A stretch of 64,000 nucleotides of DNA. Source: Volutella citrinella (taxonomy: Eukaryota > Ascomycota > Sordariomycetes > Hypocreales > Nectriaceae). The notes under the pieces are model-generated. The model ran no database searches. It worked only from the letters and a program-made list of their open reading frames with translations, and was not told the DNA's origin. Each line of letters starts with the position of its first letter. The stretch's first letter is position 1. Below are positions 1 to 12,460 of the stretch, piece by piece. The DNA lies in assembly GCA_034401135.1 (NCBI GenBank), contig JAWZSP010000004.1, forward strand, positions 3,534,001 to 3,598,000, read 5' to 3'. A program made the translations under genes and the position numbers.

Positions 1-2030
1 CATGGCTGATGCTTGCTCTTGCTTGCCGATGCGTGCTGATGCTTGTTGCCACACACGAGTCCTTTCTGCTCGATGCTGCAATCGCACTGCCCCGTGCGGG
101 CGTTCCCATCCATATCATACTCGAGATGTACGGTACTTGCGGAGGGCGGTGAGCGCCCGCCAGCCTGCTCCGCCGTATGCCGGATGGGAACTTTCGGAGG
201 CCATCGCCTCGTCCACCATCATGTGCTTGCTTTGAGGGATGGGCCGGATGGCACTATTATGGCGCAAACGGCCTGGTCTGCGGAACGCCCGGGATCCAAT
301 TCTTAGCGAGAGTCCGAGAAAACTAGCAAGACAAAGTACAAAGTAGAGAGAAAAAGCCCCGAGACTGCCGACGGGCGGACTATCGAGGCCAGACGACCAG
401 CATTCGCATTGTGCCGCTCGCCTAGAGTTTGATTATCACTTGGTGACTGGTCTGGCCCTAGCCGCTCTGCTAGGTCCTGGCGGCCTCCTGTGACGTAGGT
501 AGGAGCCACCTGTTTTTCTTAATTTTTTTTTCTGCCCACTCCAGTCCTGGTGCTCGCCGCGGCCCAGACACGCGGGACCCATTTCTTATACTCCGTAATT
601 CTAGTAATTCCCCATCCACGCAACGGCCTCGATGCCCGGACTGGTTACTTCTTGTTGTACTATGGTAGCAGCCCACTGCGACGACCATGTCTGTGCTGTT
701 GGATCACGTTATGATACAATCTGCAATCAACACCTAATGGTAGCGGTCTTGGCGTCACCAGCGCCCGAAGCGAGATACGGCACAAGACGCACCTGGGCGG
801 CAAAGACGCTTGACCCCGCGTCTGAACGCCTTGCATCCTCTCGTACATCGCTCATCGTATTGCGTGTTGCTGACGGGCTACTCGTCCTCCGTGCCTGATG
901 TACATGCCTCAAGCAGCCACATGCGCGTCTGGCAGCGCCATGAGTGGTCGAGAGCGACCTGTGGGATCGACCGCATCTTCACCGCCAGCTCCCCGGCGCG
1001 TGCCCTAATGCAGGCTTCAGCGGGCGAGCTGCCCGTCACCGAACCAGAAGGCTCCCCGTGATACCCCGGATAGTCGGGAGAGTTTTTAGAAGCTCAGCCG
1101 CGTCAAGGTCCAAGGCCGCGGCCGGGCTCGTTCCGATCAAATCGTGCCATTCGTGCCATCTACACCCGGTTCCATCTCGTCGTGCATCCCGCGAGGCTCC
1201 AGATAAGCTCTACATCGTACAGTCTCTCCTGCGAGTGCAGAGAGCTCCATTGCTGGGTTGATGTGTGCGTCCTGCGTCGAGGCGCTTGCGCAATGCCCTC
1301 TTGACATGCACTGTGCCGCGCCATCTCGAGATCCATCGCAGCATCGCCTGGGTTCCCATCACCCGGCCAGCTAGCAACCTCCACTCAACAGCCCCAATCT
1401 CGCCAAACTCCTGTCTCGCCACTTCACCTCACGGCTCGTCCCCGACAGGCGGCCACCCCCAGGGCTAGCCGTTGCCGCCTCATCGATGATCAGCGTGACT
1501 TTTTGGCTCCTCTTCCGTCTTCCGCCTTCCGAGGCTGTCTCCATCCCTGCCGTTTCAAACCAGAGGGGCCTTTGCCCAGATTTCCTTTTTCTTGCTCTCA
1601 CTTGTTGCCGAGACTCTCAGCCTGGCTCCATCGTAGTCGAACCACGAATCCAGCCGCGGAAATACAGCCGCTTTAGGCAAGGGCCCACGAGGAAGTCGAG
1701 AAGCTCTACAACGTGATACTCATGGCTAATTGCAACCACAAGCTCCCTGTGGCGTACCAGGTGTAGAAGGGGAAAAAGAAACGTGAACTATTAAACCCGT
1801 CCCATTGCCAGAGTGGCATGACTCGACGAAATTCCAGTCTTGGTTCTGCGTGCCCAAGATAATATTGGACAATTCCTCATCTCACATATCCTTGGAGGCC
1901 AATTGAACGCCGCAAGGGGGTGTTAGTTCGTTGACTCATTCAAGGATTCCACGTTCAAGTCTTGGCATTCATGGACATGACGAAATCTAGAATAGTCTGT
2001 TTCCGTGCTGCATTCTCAATGAATACCAGC
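1..2030. other. Intergenic region, no gene recognised
   Basis: This left edge holds only short overlapping open frames (at most about 105 codons) on both strands. None has a recognisable domain, consistent codon use or matching splice sites. A TACTCCGTA-type motif, common between fungal genes, occurs near 590. No tRNA-like stem or transposon end was seen. The last few hundred bases are likely the 3' flank of the minus-strand gene that follows. Confidence 0.6.
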
Positions 2031-2873
2031 TCAGCCCTGCAGCGACTTCTTATACGCCTCCAAATCAAGCAACGACCACACCCGCGAGATCTTGCCCCCA
2101 TCCAGTTGATAGCAGACTAGCTCGGAGAAGTCAACATGCCGCCCCGTCGGCGGTATGCCCTCGAATTCTTGCACTGGTTTACCCGTGAACTCGATGAGTG
2201 CGGCAATGCGCTGCGCGGCGTCGTCGACCACGAGCTTGGCGACTTGGAAGTGCAAGCCTTGGATCTTGTCAAAGGCGCCTTCGATAAAGGTCCGATACTC
2301 GTCCATGCTCAGTCGCCGGTCATTGTGCGTCACCTCGGCTTGGCAGAAACTCGGGAAGAAGTTGCGCATCGTCAGCGTGTTGATTGAGTCGATGTAGAGT
2401 TGATACATGGCGGCCAGGTTCGTGTCCTGGGGGGCGGGAACGATCCTGTCCGATGGTGGCGAACGTCCCGTCTCGGCGTTGCCGGCGCTGAGGCTCTCGT
2501 TGTCTTGCATGCCTCTTATGTACTTGATTCTCCCCTCCGTCGTGAACTCATAGAGCACCATCTCCGACCACGAAACGGGCCGTTCCGGGACTTGGATGCC
2601 ACGGTACGGCTTCGTGTGAGTGCCTTTCATGACCAGTCTCATGGCACATCGGCGAGTTTTGTTGTCTGCCATGAATAGATCAAGGTCCAAAGTACAGTCT
2701 TGGATGTCGGAAGTGCCTTCTCCTACTATTGCAAGGGTTTGCTCTGCGCTCTTCAACTCGCCGTTGACCTCAACACGAGGCTCGAGATACGTTATGGCCT
2801 CGTCCCAGTTTCGGTTGCCCACAACCTGCATCCACCGTTGGCAGAGCTGAGCGACGTCTGTGGAAGCCGCCAT
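2031..2873 (-). CDS. Tandem NTF2-like / SnoaL-like domain protein
   Basis: This single-exon gene encodes 280 residues starting MAASTDVAQLCQRW. It reads as two consecutive NTF2/SnoaL-like alpha+beta cone domains, roughly residues 5-130 and 150-278. They are joined by a polar, proline-containing linker. Each half starts with an amphipathic helix and ends with a beta strand that reports charge and size (VLYEFTTEGRIKYIRG in the first, VCYQLDGGKISRVW in the second). The fold serves as polyketide cyclases, isomerases, dehydratases or binding modules, and I cannot name a substrate. No signal peptide or membrane segment is visible. The ATG has an A at -3 on the minus strand. It is divergent from acetoacetyl-CoA synthetase and shares an 842-bp spacer with it. 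The family call is moderately sure; the function is unknown. Confidence 0.8.
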   Translation of the reverse strand: MAASTDVAQLCQRWMQVVGNRNWDEAITYLEPRVEVNGELKSAEQTLAIVGEGTSDIQDCTLDLDLFMADNKTRRCAMRLVMKGTHTKPYRGIQVPERPVSWSEMVLYEFTTEGRIKYIRGMQDNESLSAGNAETGRSPPSDRIVPAPQDTNLAAMYQLYIDSINTLTMRNFFPSFCQAEVTHNDRRLSMDEYRTFIEGAFDKIQGLHFQVAKLVVDDAAQRIAALIEFTGKPVQEFEGIPPTGRHVDFSELVCYQLDGGKISRVWSLLDLEAYKKSLQG

Positions 2874-3715
2874 GGTGATGATTGGTATTCAATGGAGAGG
2901 CGGAGTTGTTGTTTATCAGTCTTTGACCAGATATCAGGTGAAACGGGCAGCAGTGATATGTCTCCGCGCCCTAATACTTAACATCCCGGCAATCTTCTAG
3001 CCTGTTTCCTTTTTGTCAGCAGCATTCACCAAGAAACATATCACTGGCTGGTCCCCCTTACCCCGCCCTCGATGCGAGGGACAAAACTTGCAACAACTGT
3101 CAAAGTCGCTTCAATTGATGTCATAGCCTATCCAGGCAGGCATTGGGGTGGCGTCTTATGCGATATCGCCCAAGATTTCATTGTCGTTGGATACATTCAG
3201 AAATGCCTCCATGCCATCATACGGCATGGCTGTTGCCATTGCTAAAGGGAGCCAAGATCGACGGCGAAAGGATAATTTATTTTATTTGTACTATTCCCAA
3301 CAAAATGCAGATTGAGTTCATTGCAGCAGCCTTCGTGCATTGAGCCACCACTAACTATTCTCTACATCGCTCTGCGGCCGGCGGCGCCGCAAGCCGACAT
3401 GCGGGGTGTGAGCAACAAGAGCCGAGCGGCGGCTTGCAACGGCCAAGATTCCGAGCCGGCTCGTCAATCTCGGAAACGGCGATCTGGACGTCGGTCAACT
3501 GCCGGAATCTGCGCGCTCAACAATCAGACTACTGGTAGTAGTATTGCCCTCCTCTCTCCCACCCCGATTGGCGGAAGCTCAACGCATCTCACTCATCGAC
3601 TTCAATTCATGTTTCCTGCTGCCTCGGGGTGTTGATCGTCTAATCGCCTCGTCTCAACTCACATCGCTTCTCTCGGCTACATCTCTCGTCAAGTTCCGAT
3701 AAGTCGCAATCGGCC
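2874..3715. promoter_or_regulatory. Divergent promoter region between NTF2-like gene and acetoacetyl-CoA synthetase
   Basis: The 842 bp separate two start codons facing away from each other, so they must hold both promoters and both 5' leaders. A short AUG-initiated frame of 8 codons (starting near 3608, encoding MFPAASGC) lies in the leader of the plus-strand gene. It ends about 80 nt before the real start. No longer coding potential is seen. Confidence 0.6.
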
Positions 3716-5957
3716 ATGGCTGTGCCCTCCGTCACCCAGATAGCGCCCTCGCCGTCCACCGCGTCAGCAGACGTGCTCTGGACACACCCGGATCCCGCAT
3801 CGACACACATGTGGCGATTTATTCAGCATGTCAATGAGAAGCGCGGCCTGGAATTGGATGGATACCCCGCGCTGTACAAGTGGTCCGTTGACAGTGTCGC
3901 CCAGTTCTGGGAAGATGTGTGGCACTTTGTGGGCATCACAGCGTCGACACCATATGAAAAGGTACAGCCCAATGTCCCAGGTCAACAGCGGGAGTCGGGG
4001 GCGTGCCATTGTGCATTGGTCTGATGCGAAATAGGTCCTCGAACCCGAAGCTCCCATGTTCCCCCGCCCCGACTTCTTCTCGGGCGCGCGCCTCAACTTC
4101 GCCGAGAACATGCTCTTCCCGGCAACATCGCCGGCGCCGGATCCTGCTTCGCCGGCCATCATCACCTTGACGGAACTCTCCGGCGCCGACAATGGCGTCA
4201 CCACCTCATGGGCCGATCTCCGCGAGGCCGTCCGCCAAGCCTCTGCTGCTCTGCGCGCCGCTGGTGTCCAGAAGGGCGAGGTCGTCGCCGGCTTTGTCTC
4301 GAACCATGCCCCGGCCATCGTCGCGGCACTGGCTGCCGCAACTGTGGGCGCCGTGTGGACCGGAATCAGCCCCGATACGGGCGTGTCTGCCGTACTTGAC
4401 CGGCTGAGCCAGATTGCGCCCAAGGTCTTGTTTGCGGACAACGGTACTGTGTACAACGGCAAGGAATGGTCCAGTGTTGCCAAGACCAAGGGCATTGTCG
4501 CCGCTCTCAAGCAAGTCGGACTGGAGACTGTCGTTGTCATCAACAACATCAGCACCGGCGGGCTCGGACTGGAGGAGCTGGGGGCCATAGGCGTCAAGGC
4601 CGTTGACTATTCCGTCTTCCTCGACACAGCTCCTGATCAACCCCTCCGTTTTGAGCAGCTGCCGCCATCTCATCCTCTGTACGTGCTGTACTCGAGTGGC
4701 ACCACTGGGCTACCCAAGGCCATCGTCCATACCGCCCTCGGTACTCTCATCCAGCACAAGAAGGAGCATTACCTGCATTGCTCAATGTCGTCCTCCTCCA
4801 GGATGCTGTACTACACAACCACATCCTGGATGATGTGGCATTGGAGCGTCGCCGCCTTGGCAGTCGGTGCTACCGTCATCGTCTACTCCGGCTCCCCATT
4901 CCGACCCAATGGGCACTTGTCTCTCCCCCGCCTCCTCTCAGAGCTCAAGGTTACACACTTTGGCACATCTGCAGCCTACCTTACCGCCCTCGAAGCCAAC
5001 GGCGTGTATCCTATCCGAGAGAAGGATATTGATCTCTCACACCTGCAGGCCATCTACTCGACAGCGTCCCCGCTCCCGCCTTCGACGTTCCGCTTCGTGT
5101 ACGAGGCGTTCCCAAAGCACGTTAACCTTGCCTCCATCACTGGCGGCACTGACATCATCTCGCTTTTTGGCAACCCTTGCCCTCTTCTGCCCGTTCGTGT
5201 CGGTGAGATCCAATGCGCAGGCCTCGGCATGGCCATCCGCGCCGTTGACTCAGCTACCGGTGATGCCATCCCTCCAAGCGAGCCCGGCGATCTCGTCTGC
5301 GTAAGGCCTTTCCCGTGTCAGCCGCTGACATTCTGGGGTGGCGGCGGTGAGGCCAAGTACAAGGCCGCCTACTTTGAGCGTTTCGGGGACATCTGCGGTG
5401 CCAAGGGCGCTGTTTGGCACCACGGCGACTTTGTCAAGATCCCCGACCCTGCCACCGGCAGTCTTTTGATGCTTGGTAGATCGGATGGTGTCCTGAAGCC
5501 CTCGGGCGTTCGTTTTGGATCTGCTGAGATATACAACATCTTGACGCGCTTCTTCGCGGCCGATATCGAGGATGCCGTTTGTGTCGGGCGACGCCGTGCT
5601 CATGATACTGACGAAACCGTATGTCTCTTCGTAGTTGTGACACCGGGCAGGGCCTTTGATGACGATTTGAGGGCCCGCATCAAGGCCAAGATCAAGTCAG
5701 AGCTGAGCCCTCGACATGTTCCCGGTATCGTTGAAGAGTGCGGCGGCGGTGTTCCGAAAACCAGCAACGGCAAGAAGTAAGTCGAAAATCCTCGAACTAT
5801 TCACCCCCGCTTGTGGTCTCAGTGCTAACGATTGTGGCCTCCCAGGATTGAAGTAGCCGTGAAGCAGATTCTTTCCGGCATGCAGGTGAAAACCAACGCA
5901 AGTGTTGCTAATCCTGAGGCATTAGAGTGGTTCAAAGAATGGGCTGTACAACACTAG
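3716..5957 (+). CDS. Acetoacetyl-CoA synthetase (acetoacetate-CoA ligase)
   Basis: The gene has three exons: 3716-3961, 4035-5776 and 5846-5957. Spliced, they encode 699 residues, close to the usual length for this family. The enzyme activates acetoacetate with ATP and CoA through an acetoacetyl-adenylate, feeding ketone or leucine carbon into lipid and sterol synthesis in the cytosol. It is an ANL-superfamily enzyme. The nucleotide-binding signature YSSGTTGLPK lies near residue 301, the GGTDI segment near 452, and the catalytic-lysine tail TSNGKK spans the second intron. The N-terminal ACAS_N-like region has MWRF and W-rich helices. Intron 1 is gtacag...atag. Intron 2 is gtaagt...ccag with gctaac 23 nt before the acceptor. 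The start sits in a strong context (gccATGG). The family is clear; separation from acetyl-CoA synthetase rests on the short N-terminus and overall pattern. Confidence 0.93.
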
Positions 5958-8900
5958 ATGGGTGGCATTAGGATAGATAAAAGACATCCGGTAAACGGGA
6001 GCGAAGATGAAATCAACAGAAATTAGCAAAGTTCCCTCTGCAAGAGATAGCTCCGAGCGACGCGTGAAGATGACGGCGAACAGCAAAATACTAGGGGTAG
6101 GTGTTAGCATTCTCCGTAGCGTTTTCCAGGCCAGTTCCCTGGAGCGATATGTGTTGGCAGTCTTGTCCAATTCAAATTGAGGGTCGGGTTTCTCCACCAG
6201 TTGTGATAGATGTCTGACGCGATCCTCCAACCCCACAAGCCTAGACCAATAAAGCAGAATCACTTTGCATTCTCTCTCCGCAGGGCCCAGGGGACAATCA
6301 GGTCGCAGTGTAGGGTAACACCATGGGAGGCGGCCGCAATGGGTCAGATGAAAGGGAGGCAAGGTCCATGGATAATTGGGCAAACCTCAAGAACCAGCAC
6401 CCCCAATTTTTCTTACATCCGCCCTCCGTCCGTTTCTCGGGCATTAGGTCAGTAGTCTGTGGCCTCATGGTTAGAAAGCGGATATTGGACCACGTTGTTA
6501 TCCAGAACGTCGCATGTAACCCAACACTCTTGGTAAAAGGGGTGCCAAGCCTGGCAACAAATACTGGGTACAACGCTAGTCGACTCATGAACCGGAGGAA
6601 GAGGCGCTGGGGAAATCCGCCGGCGAGCCGGATGGCTTGTTGCCTGTGACGAGGGCGAAAGGACTCTCTTTAACGGGGATCTACGCGAATGAGAAGTGCA
6701 ACTGTCATGGGCGCGTTGGCGAGGCAAATGTTTCGCGGTGTTGTTCTAGGGACAGCAAGGTGAAACACAGATGCTACTGGGACACACAAGGTCGAGAAAC
6801 AACTGACGATTGGTCTTTTGCGCGTCATGCCTTCTCCCCGATGTTTCTGGCACGGAACATTCCAGGCATCCTGATTTGGGTCCTCGGCCGGTTTGCCAAA
6901 GTACGTATACTCTGGATGTAGAGCCTTGGGCTGGCTGCATCGCGGATGAACAAAAAAGATCGAGGCCCCCCTGTTGTCTAGTCCGTAGGTTCGCTGCAAC
7001 GCGGAGCGCACTTGACAGGGGCATGGCGCCGAAGGACTGCATGAGTGGACGCGTTGCGGGTCGTACGTAGTAATATTTGCAAATTGCGTCGCTGGTGTGA
7101 TGCTTCATGTCCGCAAAGACCCCGGACTCTGGCGAGCTAGCGGATGTACAGCCCGCCGGCCAGGTAAAAGGGCTACTAATTATACAGCATTGACAAGAAT
7201 CAGCCTTTGGAGGAAAGGCGTTTATTTCCTAAGGCCGCTTTTCTGGGTACTCGGTATTAGCGGGTAGGACGGAGCCGTTCCAAGGGCCGCATGTAATTGC
7301 GAAGGTACGCAGAAAAAGCCATAAAATGGTCGAGGTCTCCTGAGCCCAATCGAGGCGATATTGGACCCGAACCACCCCAATGGACAAGACCAGGAGGAGC
7401 AGATGTACCAAATAGGCAGAGACACCTCCCTGAAGCGGCTGCGAGATGAGGGATGACAGACTATGGCCGGGGTGCTGGGCGCTGGCCGGAAGCGGCTTGC
7501 TCTGCAGGTACCAGAGGAACTCGCCGTCGGGAGCGTCGCATCGCAGGACGGACCAAACACCTGTCTTGGGAGGTCTGGGTCGGTCGAACGACGGGAATTA
7601 AAAGAGAAGAATCAAGGAAAAAGAAAGCCCGATGGGTCTTAGGAGCTGGTTACTATCGACAAGGACGCTGCCACCGTGCGCCTCAGTGTCAACACTCTCA
7701 GTGTGCGCGCTCAGCAAACTAGCTGGGCAAGGCTGTTTGGCCTGGTCGTTGGTCGTACGAGCGAGCCGGGGCTCACTGCGACGTTGCCTGACCAGTCATC
7801 TGCCGCGGACAATCAACTTGATCCCCGACGAGGATACGCCAGCATGGGCATATCCAGGGTCACGTACTCGGAAAATCGGAGAAGTGTAGCAAAACCCACA
7901 GCTCGACGCTGGAGGTAGCCTTGGCCTGAATGGGTGTTGTGTGAACTTTGAAATAGCTTCCATGCGAACAAGCAAGACCGGAGAGCGCTATTCATGATCG
8001 ACAACCAGCGTCATCCGACCGCTGGGGACTGAGATGCCCGAATCATGGATGCTTCCCCCAGAGAGTCCGGCCCCACTGGGAGGATCCTCCACCCACTGTT
8101 GTGGCTCGGGAGGCTTGCAGGTGCGGTCCCTGCCCCGTATTTGCACCGACTGAGAGTGAGGCCAAAGGCTTGGGAGATGGCATCACGTCGTGGTCAATCA
8201 ACGACAGGGGATTTGGAGGGATGCCTCGGTACTCAGCTAGAGAACAAGGTGATTATTGCTCGCCGCGAGGCCCCGCTAGCCCGATCACCTGGGTGCTCAC
8301 TATACGATGTAGCGCTACCAACCTGTCAAGCCGAAGCAGGCATGATTCTCGGATGCGTTGGTAGCGTGGAAGCCAGGAGCCCAGGTTGAAGCCCCGTGTG
8401 CAATAGAAGCCGCCGATTATGGTGATGCGTCAAAGCGCAGCAGCGCGATAGGCCACAACCAGCATGGTATGGGGTGGCACTCTTTAGCTTCTGTTCACGA
8501 CTCAGACACACGCGCGGGCCAAACCAAATAACCCCGTCCTGCTGGCAGTTCGCACACTACATAATAGTAATAGCGGTGGTCTGTGAGGACGGGATGGGCA
8601 TTGCTCATGGGTGCGACATCTCTGGAGGCCATCATAGGTGCCAAGTGCCCTGAGCAGCGGATGCTGTGGCTAGCCGAGACCAACCTACTCCTACGCTCGA
8701 GGCGACATTCCAACGACACGGGTTTGGTCCGTCCGGCCGTGCCGCCAGCAGAATACAACATGGTCCGCGTCAGTTGCTTTCCTGTAGTCCAACTCGTTGC
8801 TGGTTCGCATGAGAGCCTCTGGAAGACTCAATACCATCTGGTCAGTACGCCGCCCTGTAGCCTGGTTCGATGCTTATTTGGTCAATACTCACAGATGAAG

Positions 8901-10532
8901 CTGGGGAGGCTTCAAGTCACACAGATGCGCTCGGATCCAATTCCATTGCACGAGGCACTTTTGCGGCAGCCGCACTGTGCTGGGAGCGACTCAATGCCAG
9001 GGCCCCAGTAATTGCTGGTGCTGACCTGGAGCGAGCAACTTCAAGCTTGGACGGGGGTGGTTGGGCTTGGCCCAAGCTACCGGCTGCTAGACAAGGATCT
9101 GGGGCTGCTAACCAGGCACCTGTCCACAGACTGAGGCACGGCACCATCTGGAGCGCAGGGAAGGGGGGCATCATTTCGAGGTGATCGCCCAAGTTGGTCC
9201 TGGCGGCCATGTCCACTGCAATCTGCACCTCAATCTGGTGTGTTCCGCTTCAGGTAGGAGGTGGGGTCAGCGGAGCATTAGCGAGGTACGATGCATGGAA
9301 GCTCCCTAAGGCTCTTGCTCAAGGTATCTTCCTATTAGCCGTAAGCGGGAGCTGGCTGCTTCTGGCACAGTGCTATCCTGTAGTGCCTTCCCAAGCCTAT
9401 CCGTTGCCGGATCGCAAGCCGGCTGTGTGAGTGCAACTGCCCAGAGCAGGCAGGTGAAATCCAGACTTACCCCCCTCCTGCAGTCCTCCAATGTTAGCCG
9501 CGGCCAGGGTAATTACTTGTACCTGTACCATTACTCCTCTCACTACTAATCTAATTACAGCAACTGCCCCCCGGAGCCCCGACTGGATGAGCTTCCCCAC
9601 CAAGCATTTCAGCGGCTCCCACTGGCCGCTGGCCGGTTCTGCCACTAAGGCCGTAAGGGGGCCACCATCCCACTGGGCGCCCGCCCGCCCGCTGCGGCGC
9701 ACTGGACCGCCTGCGACCCTGTACTCGCCCGAGCCCCCAACCCTTCTTGCCTTCCTCCATTTTGCTATTGCCTTCCTGCACGCTGCCCCCTGTTGGCAGC
9801 GGCGAGTGCTACTGTAGCCGTGGGCGGGCTGGGGTTGGGTTGAGAGGAGGCGGCGGGAGGCGGCAAGCAGACTGGAGACAAGAATCGGAAGAAGAAAAGA
9901 AGAGAGAGACCGTGAGAGTGCGAGGGATCAGTGCCGAAGAGAGGAAGAGAATCACGGCTGCATGGGGGGCACGGGTGCGGGCATCTTGCATTGTTGGCTG
10001 CATTTCGCCTCGGGGCTCTTCCCTTTGACTTGAACCTCATCCGCGAGTACTCCCGCCCTTCTCCAAGAACCATCTCGTCAGCATGCACAAAGGTCTGCTC
10101 TCGTTGAGTGCCTCCCACCTTAGCAAGCGGGGATCATCGGAGCCTGACGCCATGGAATGCATGTCGCCTGAACAGCGGACAGAGACAACGGCGGCGGAAG
10201 TGTTACGGACGTGGACTTGGACATTGCTGCTCGTCCTGAATCACCATGGTATCTTGCTCATCCACCATACATTGCGCTTGAATTCCGCCCTAGCGGCGCT
10301 GCACTGGAGGGCCATTTCGGTGAAGGATGCAGGAGTAATTGCTCTCCGCCTCCAACTAACAGTCGTGGCCTGGTACCTGCCCGGTTTGCATTACTGAGCA
10401 CGACACTGTTAGTACCTCCCCCGGGGCGGCCGGGGCCGCAGGTACCATTGTGCCATCTCCCAGTGCTAGGATACCTGCGAGCGAGGGTGCATGGGGTCAG
10501 GTCGCAGTGGTGCCAAGCTCAGTTCTGCCACT

Positions 10533-10542
10533 CAGGTACCTG
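10533..10542. repeat. CAGGTACCTG palindrome upstream of G-beta gene
   Basis: This is a perfect 10-bp palindrome 478 bp before the G-beta start codon. It lies in a 175-bp stretch that also has GGTACCTGC at 10373, GCAGGTACC near 10438 and ATACCTGCG near 10472. The same 10-mer recurs at 18304 upstream of the phosducin-like gene. It could be a factor-binding site or part of a repeated intergenic motif. Confidence 0.5.
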
Positions 10543-10732
10543 CCGACCTCTAATAACATCAGTGGTACTACTGCCGGCCTACCCACTCGCCCACTTGCTG
10601 GACTGAAGACCACTTACCCGGCCGAAATTCGACAGCTCGGGCCCCTTCTCCCTCTCTCTAAGGTAAGGTATCGACTGGCGCCCCCGTCTGTCCCGTCCAC
10701 ACGTACACACCACACCCCCCTGGAGCTTGCAT

Positions 10733-10812
10733 TCCCTCCCCCTAACAAACCTCACTTCTCCTCTCCCATCCCTCTCCCATCCCACACAACCAGTCAGTCT
10801 CTCCACCCAGGA
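10733..10812 (+). promoter_or_regulatory. Pyrimidine-rich tract upstream of G-beta gene
   Basis: This stretch is almost all C and T with CCCATCC and CTCTCC blocks, 200-290 bp before the start codon. CT-rich tracts near transcription starts are common in well-expressed genes of filamentous ascomycetes. The assignment as a core-promoter or leader element is inference. Confidence 0.4.
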
Positions 10813-11019
10813 GCACCCAGACACTGCAGTTGTCCACTCATTCCGACGCCCGACGAGCGATTCACTGTCCGATAATCGCCCTCCCGCTCGCTCCCAGAGG
10901 CCTCGCCCGAACATCGTCGTCGCCGCCCGTCAGTTGGTGCGAGATTCATCGACATCCTCGTCCCGTCCCTCCAGCCACGACCACAACACGCTCGACCCGT
11001 TTCGTCGCCGCCTCTCATC

Positions 11020-12460
11020 ATGAACTCACAAGGCCCCAGCGACATGTCTGTGTCGCCCGAGGCTATGCAGTCGCGCATTCAACAGGCCCGTCGCGATGCC
11101 GAGATGCTCAAGGACCGTATCAAGAGGAAGAAGGATGACCTCGCTGATACCACTCGTACGTGCTTTTTGCGGCTAGTAGCTACCTGCTGCCCCGTCCCTT
11201 CTCCCATACATGACGACCTCACTCGCCCGCCCTTACCCCATGGGTCTCGCATTGCTCGCCTCGCATTGCATTGAAATATGCTAATGATGCTTCAATTATT
11301 CAGTCCGCGCTGTTGCGCAGCAGGCTCACGAGCCCATTCCCAAGAACCAGTTGATGAAGGCCAAGCGAACCCTGAAGGGCCATCTCGCCAAGATCTACGC
11401 CATGCACTGGTCTACCGACCGAAGACATCTCGTCTCTGCCTCGCAGGATGGAAAGCTCATTATCTGGGACGCCTACACCACCAACAAGGTCCACGCCATT
11501 CCTCTTCGCTCATCTTGGGTCATGACCTGTGCCTACGCCCCCAGCGGCAACTTTGTCGCCTGTGGTGGTCTCGACAACATCTGCTCCATCTACAACCTCA
11601 ACCAGCAGCGCGATGGCCCAACTCGTGTTGCTCGTGAGCTCTCCGGACACGCCGGCTACCTGTCGTGCTGCCGCTTCATCAACGACCGTAGTATCCTTAC
11701 TTCCTCTGGCGACATGACCTGCATGAAGTGGGATATCGAGACTGGCCAAAAGGTGACTGAGTTTGCCGACCATCTCGGCGACGTCATGAGCATCAGCCTC
11801 AACCCAACCAACCAGAACACCTTCATCTCCGGTGCTTGCGATGCCTTCGCTAAGCTCTGGGATATCCGAGCTGGCAAGGCTGTCCAGACCTTCGCTGGCC
11901 ACGAGTCCGACATCAATGCCATCCAGTTCTTCCCCGATGGCCACTCCTTCGTCACTGGCTCCGACGATGCCACCTGCCGACTCTTCGATATTCGCGCGGA
12001 TCGGGAATTGAACCTCTATGGGGTAAGTGTGGGCCCGTTAAATTGGATCTCTACTGGCCCGGGCGCTAACGCATTGAACAGTCCGAGTCCATTCTCTGCG
12101 GCATTACCTCCGTCGCTACATCCGTGTCCGGACGTCTTCTGTTCGCCGGCTACGATGACTTCGAGTGCAAGGTATGTAGCTTTGTAACAATTGCAACAAG
12201 TGGGAGTTGTGCTGACTACGAGGCCTAGGTCTGGGATATCACTCGGGGAGAGAAGGTGGGATCGCTCGTTGGCCACGAGAACCGTGTTAGCTGCTTGGGT
12301 GTCAGCAACGACGGCACTAGCCTGTGCACTGGTTCATGGGACTCTCTGGTAAGTACTCGCATCCAAGTCGCCACTCGCCTCGACCGTTGGAGAAGGCGGC
12401 CGCATCCGAAAACGTAACAGCCACTGACACACCGTGCAGCTCAAGATCTGGGCCTACTAA
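11020..12460 (+). CDS. Heterotrimeric G-protein beta subunit
   Basis: The gene has five exons: 11020-11155, 11304-12022, 12082-12171, 12229-12348 and 12440-12460. They encode 361 residues, matching fungal G-beta proteins of about 358-361. Residues 10-45 form the N-terminal coiled coil that binds G-gamma. Seven WD40 blades follow, with WD or equivalent dipeptides at blade ends ([47 protein letters not shown]). The protein acts at the plasma membrane with G-alpha and G-gamma to control growth, conidiation, mating and virulence. The sequence is very close to Neurospora GNB-1 across its length. The last exon is only seven codons, including the stop, and completes the final blade. All donors begin GTA; branch-like CTAAC or CTGAC precedes several acceptors. 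A 147-bp intron splits the coiled coil. It is co-oriented with the phosducin-like gene at 20162. Confidence 0.97.

Larger units (their letters stand above)
5958..11019. other. Long intergenic region (5.1 kb)
   Basis: No convincing gene was found. Most open frames are short, overlapping and without conserved motifs. One minus-strand frame (5922-6383, 153 codons) has more protein-like composition and is listed as a finding. From about 9700 the strand becomes pyrimidine-rich on plus, consistent with the promoter and 5' leader of the G-beta gene. GGTACC/CAGGTACC motifs cluster at 10370-10545. Confidence 0.55.

Noticed and set aside
3764..4673. Long minus-strand frames (277 and 155 codons) opposite acetoacetyl-CoA synthetase
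   Set aside because: They mirror the GC-rich third-position bias of the real gene, have low-complexity Ser/Ala/Thr content and no motif.
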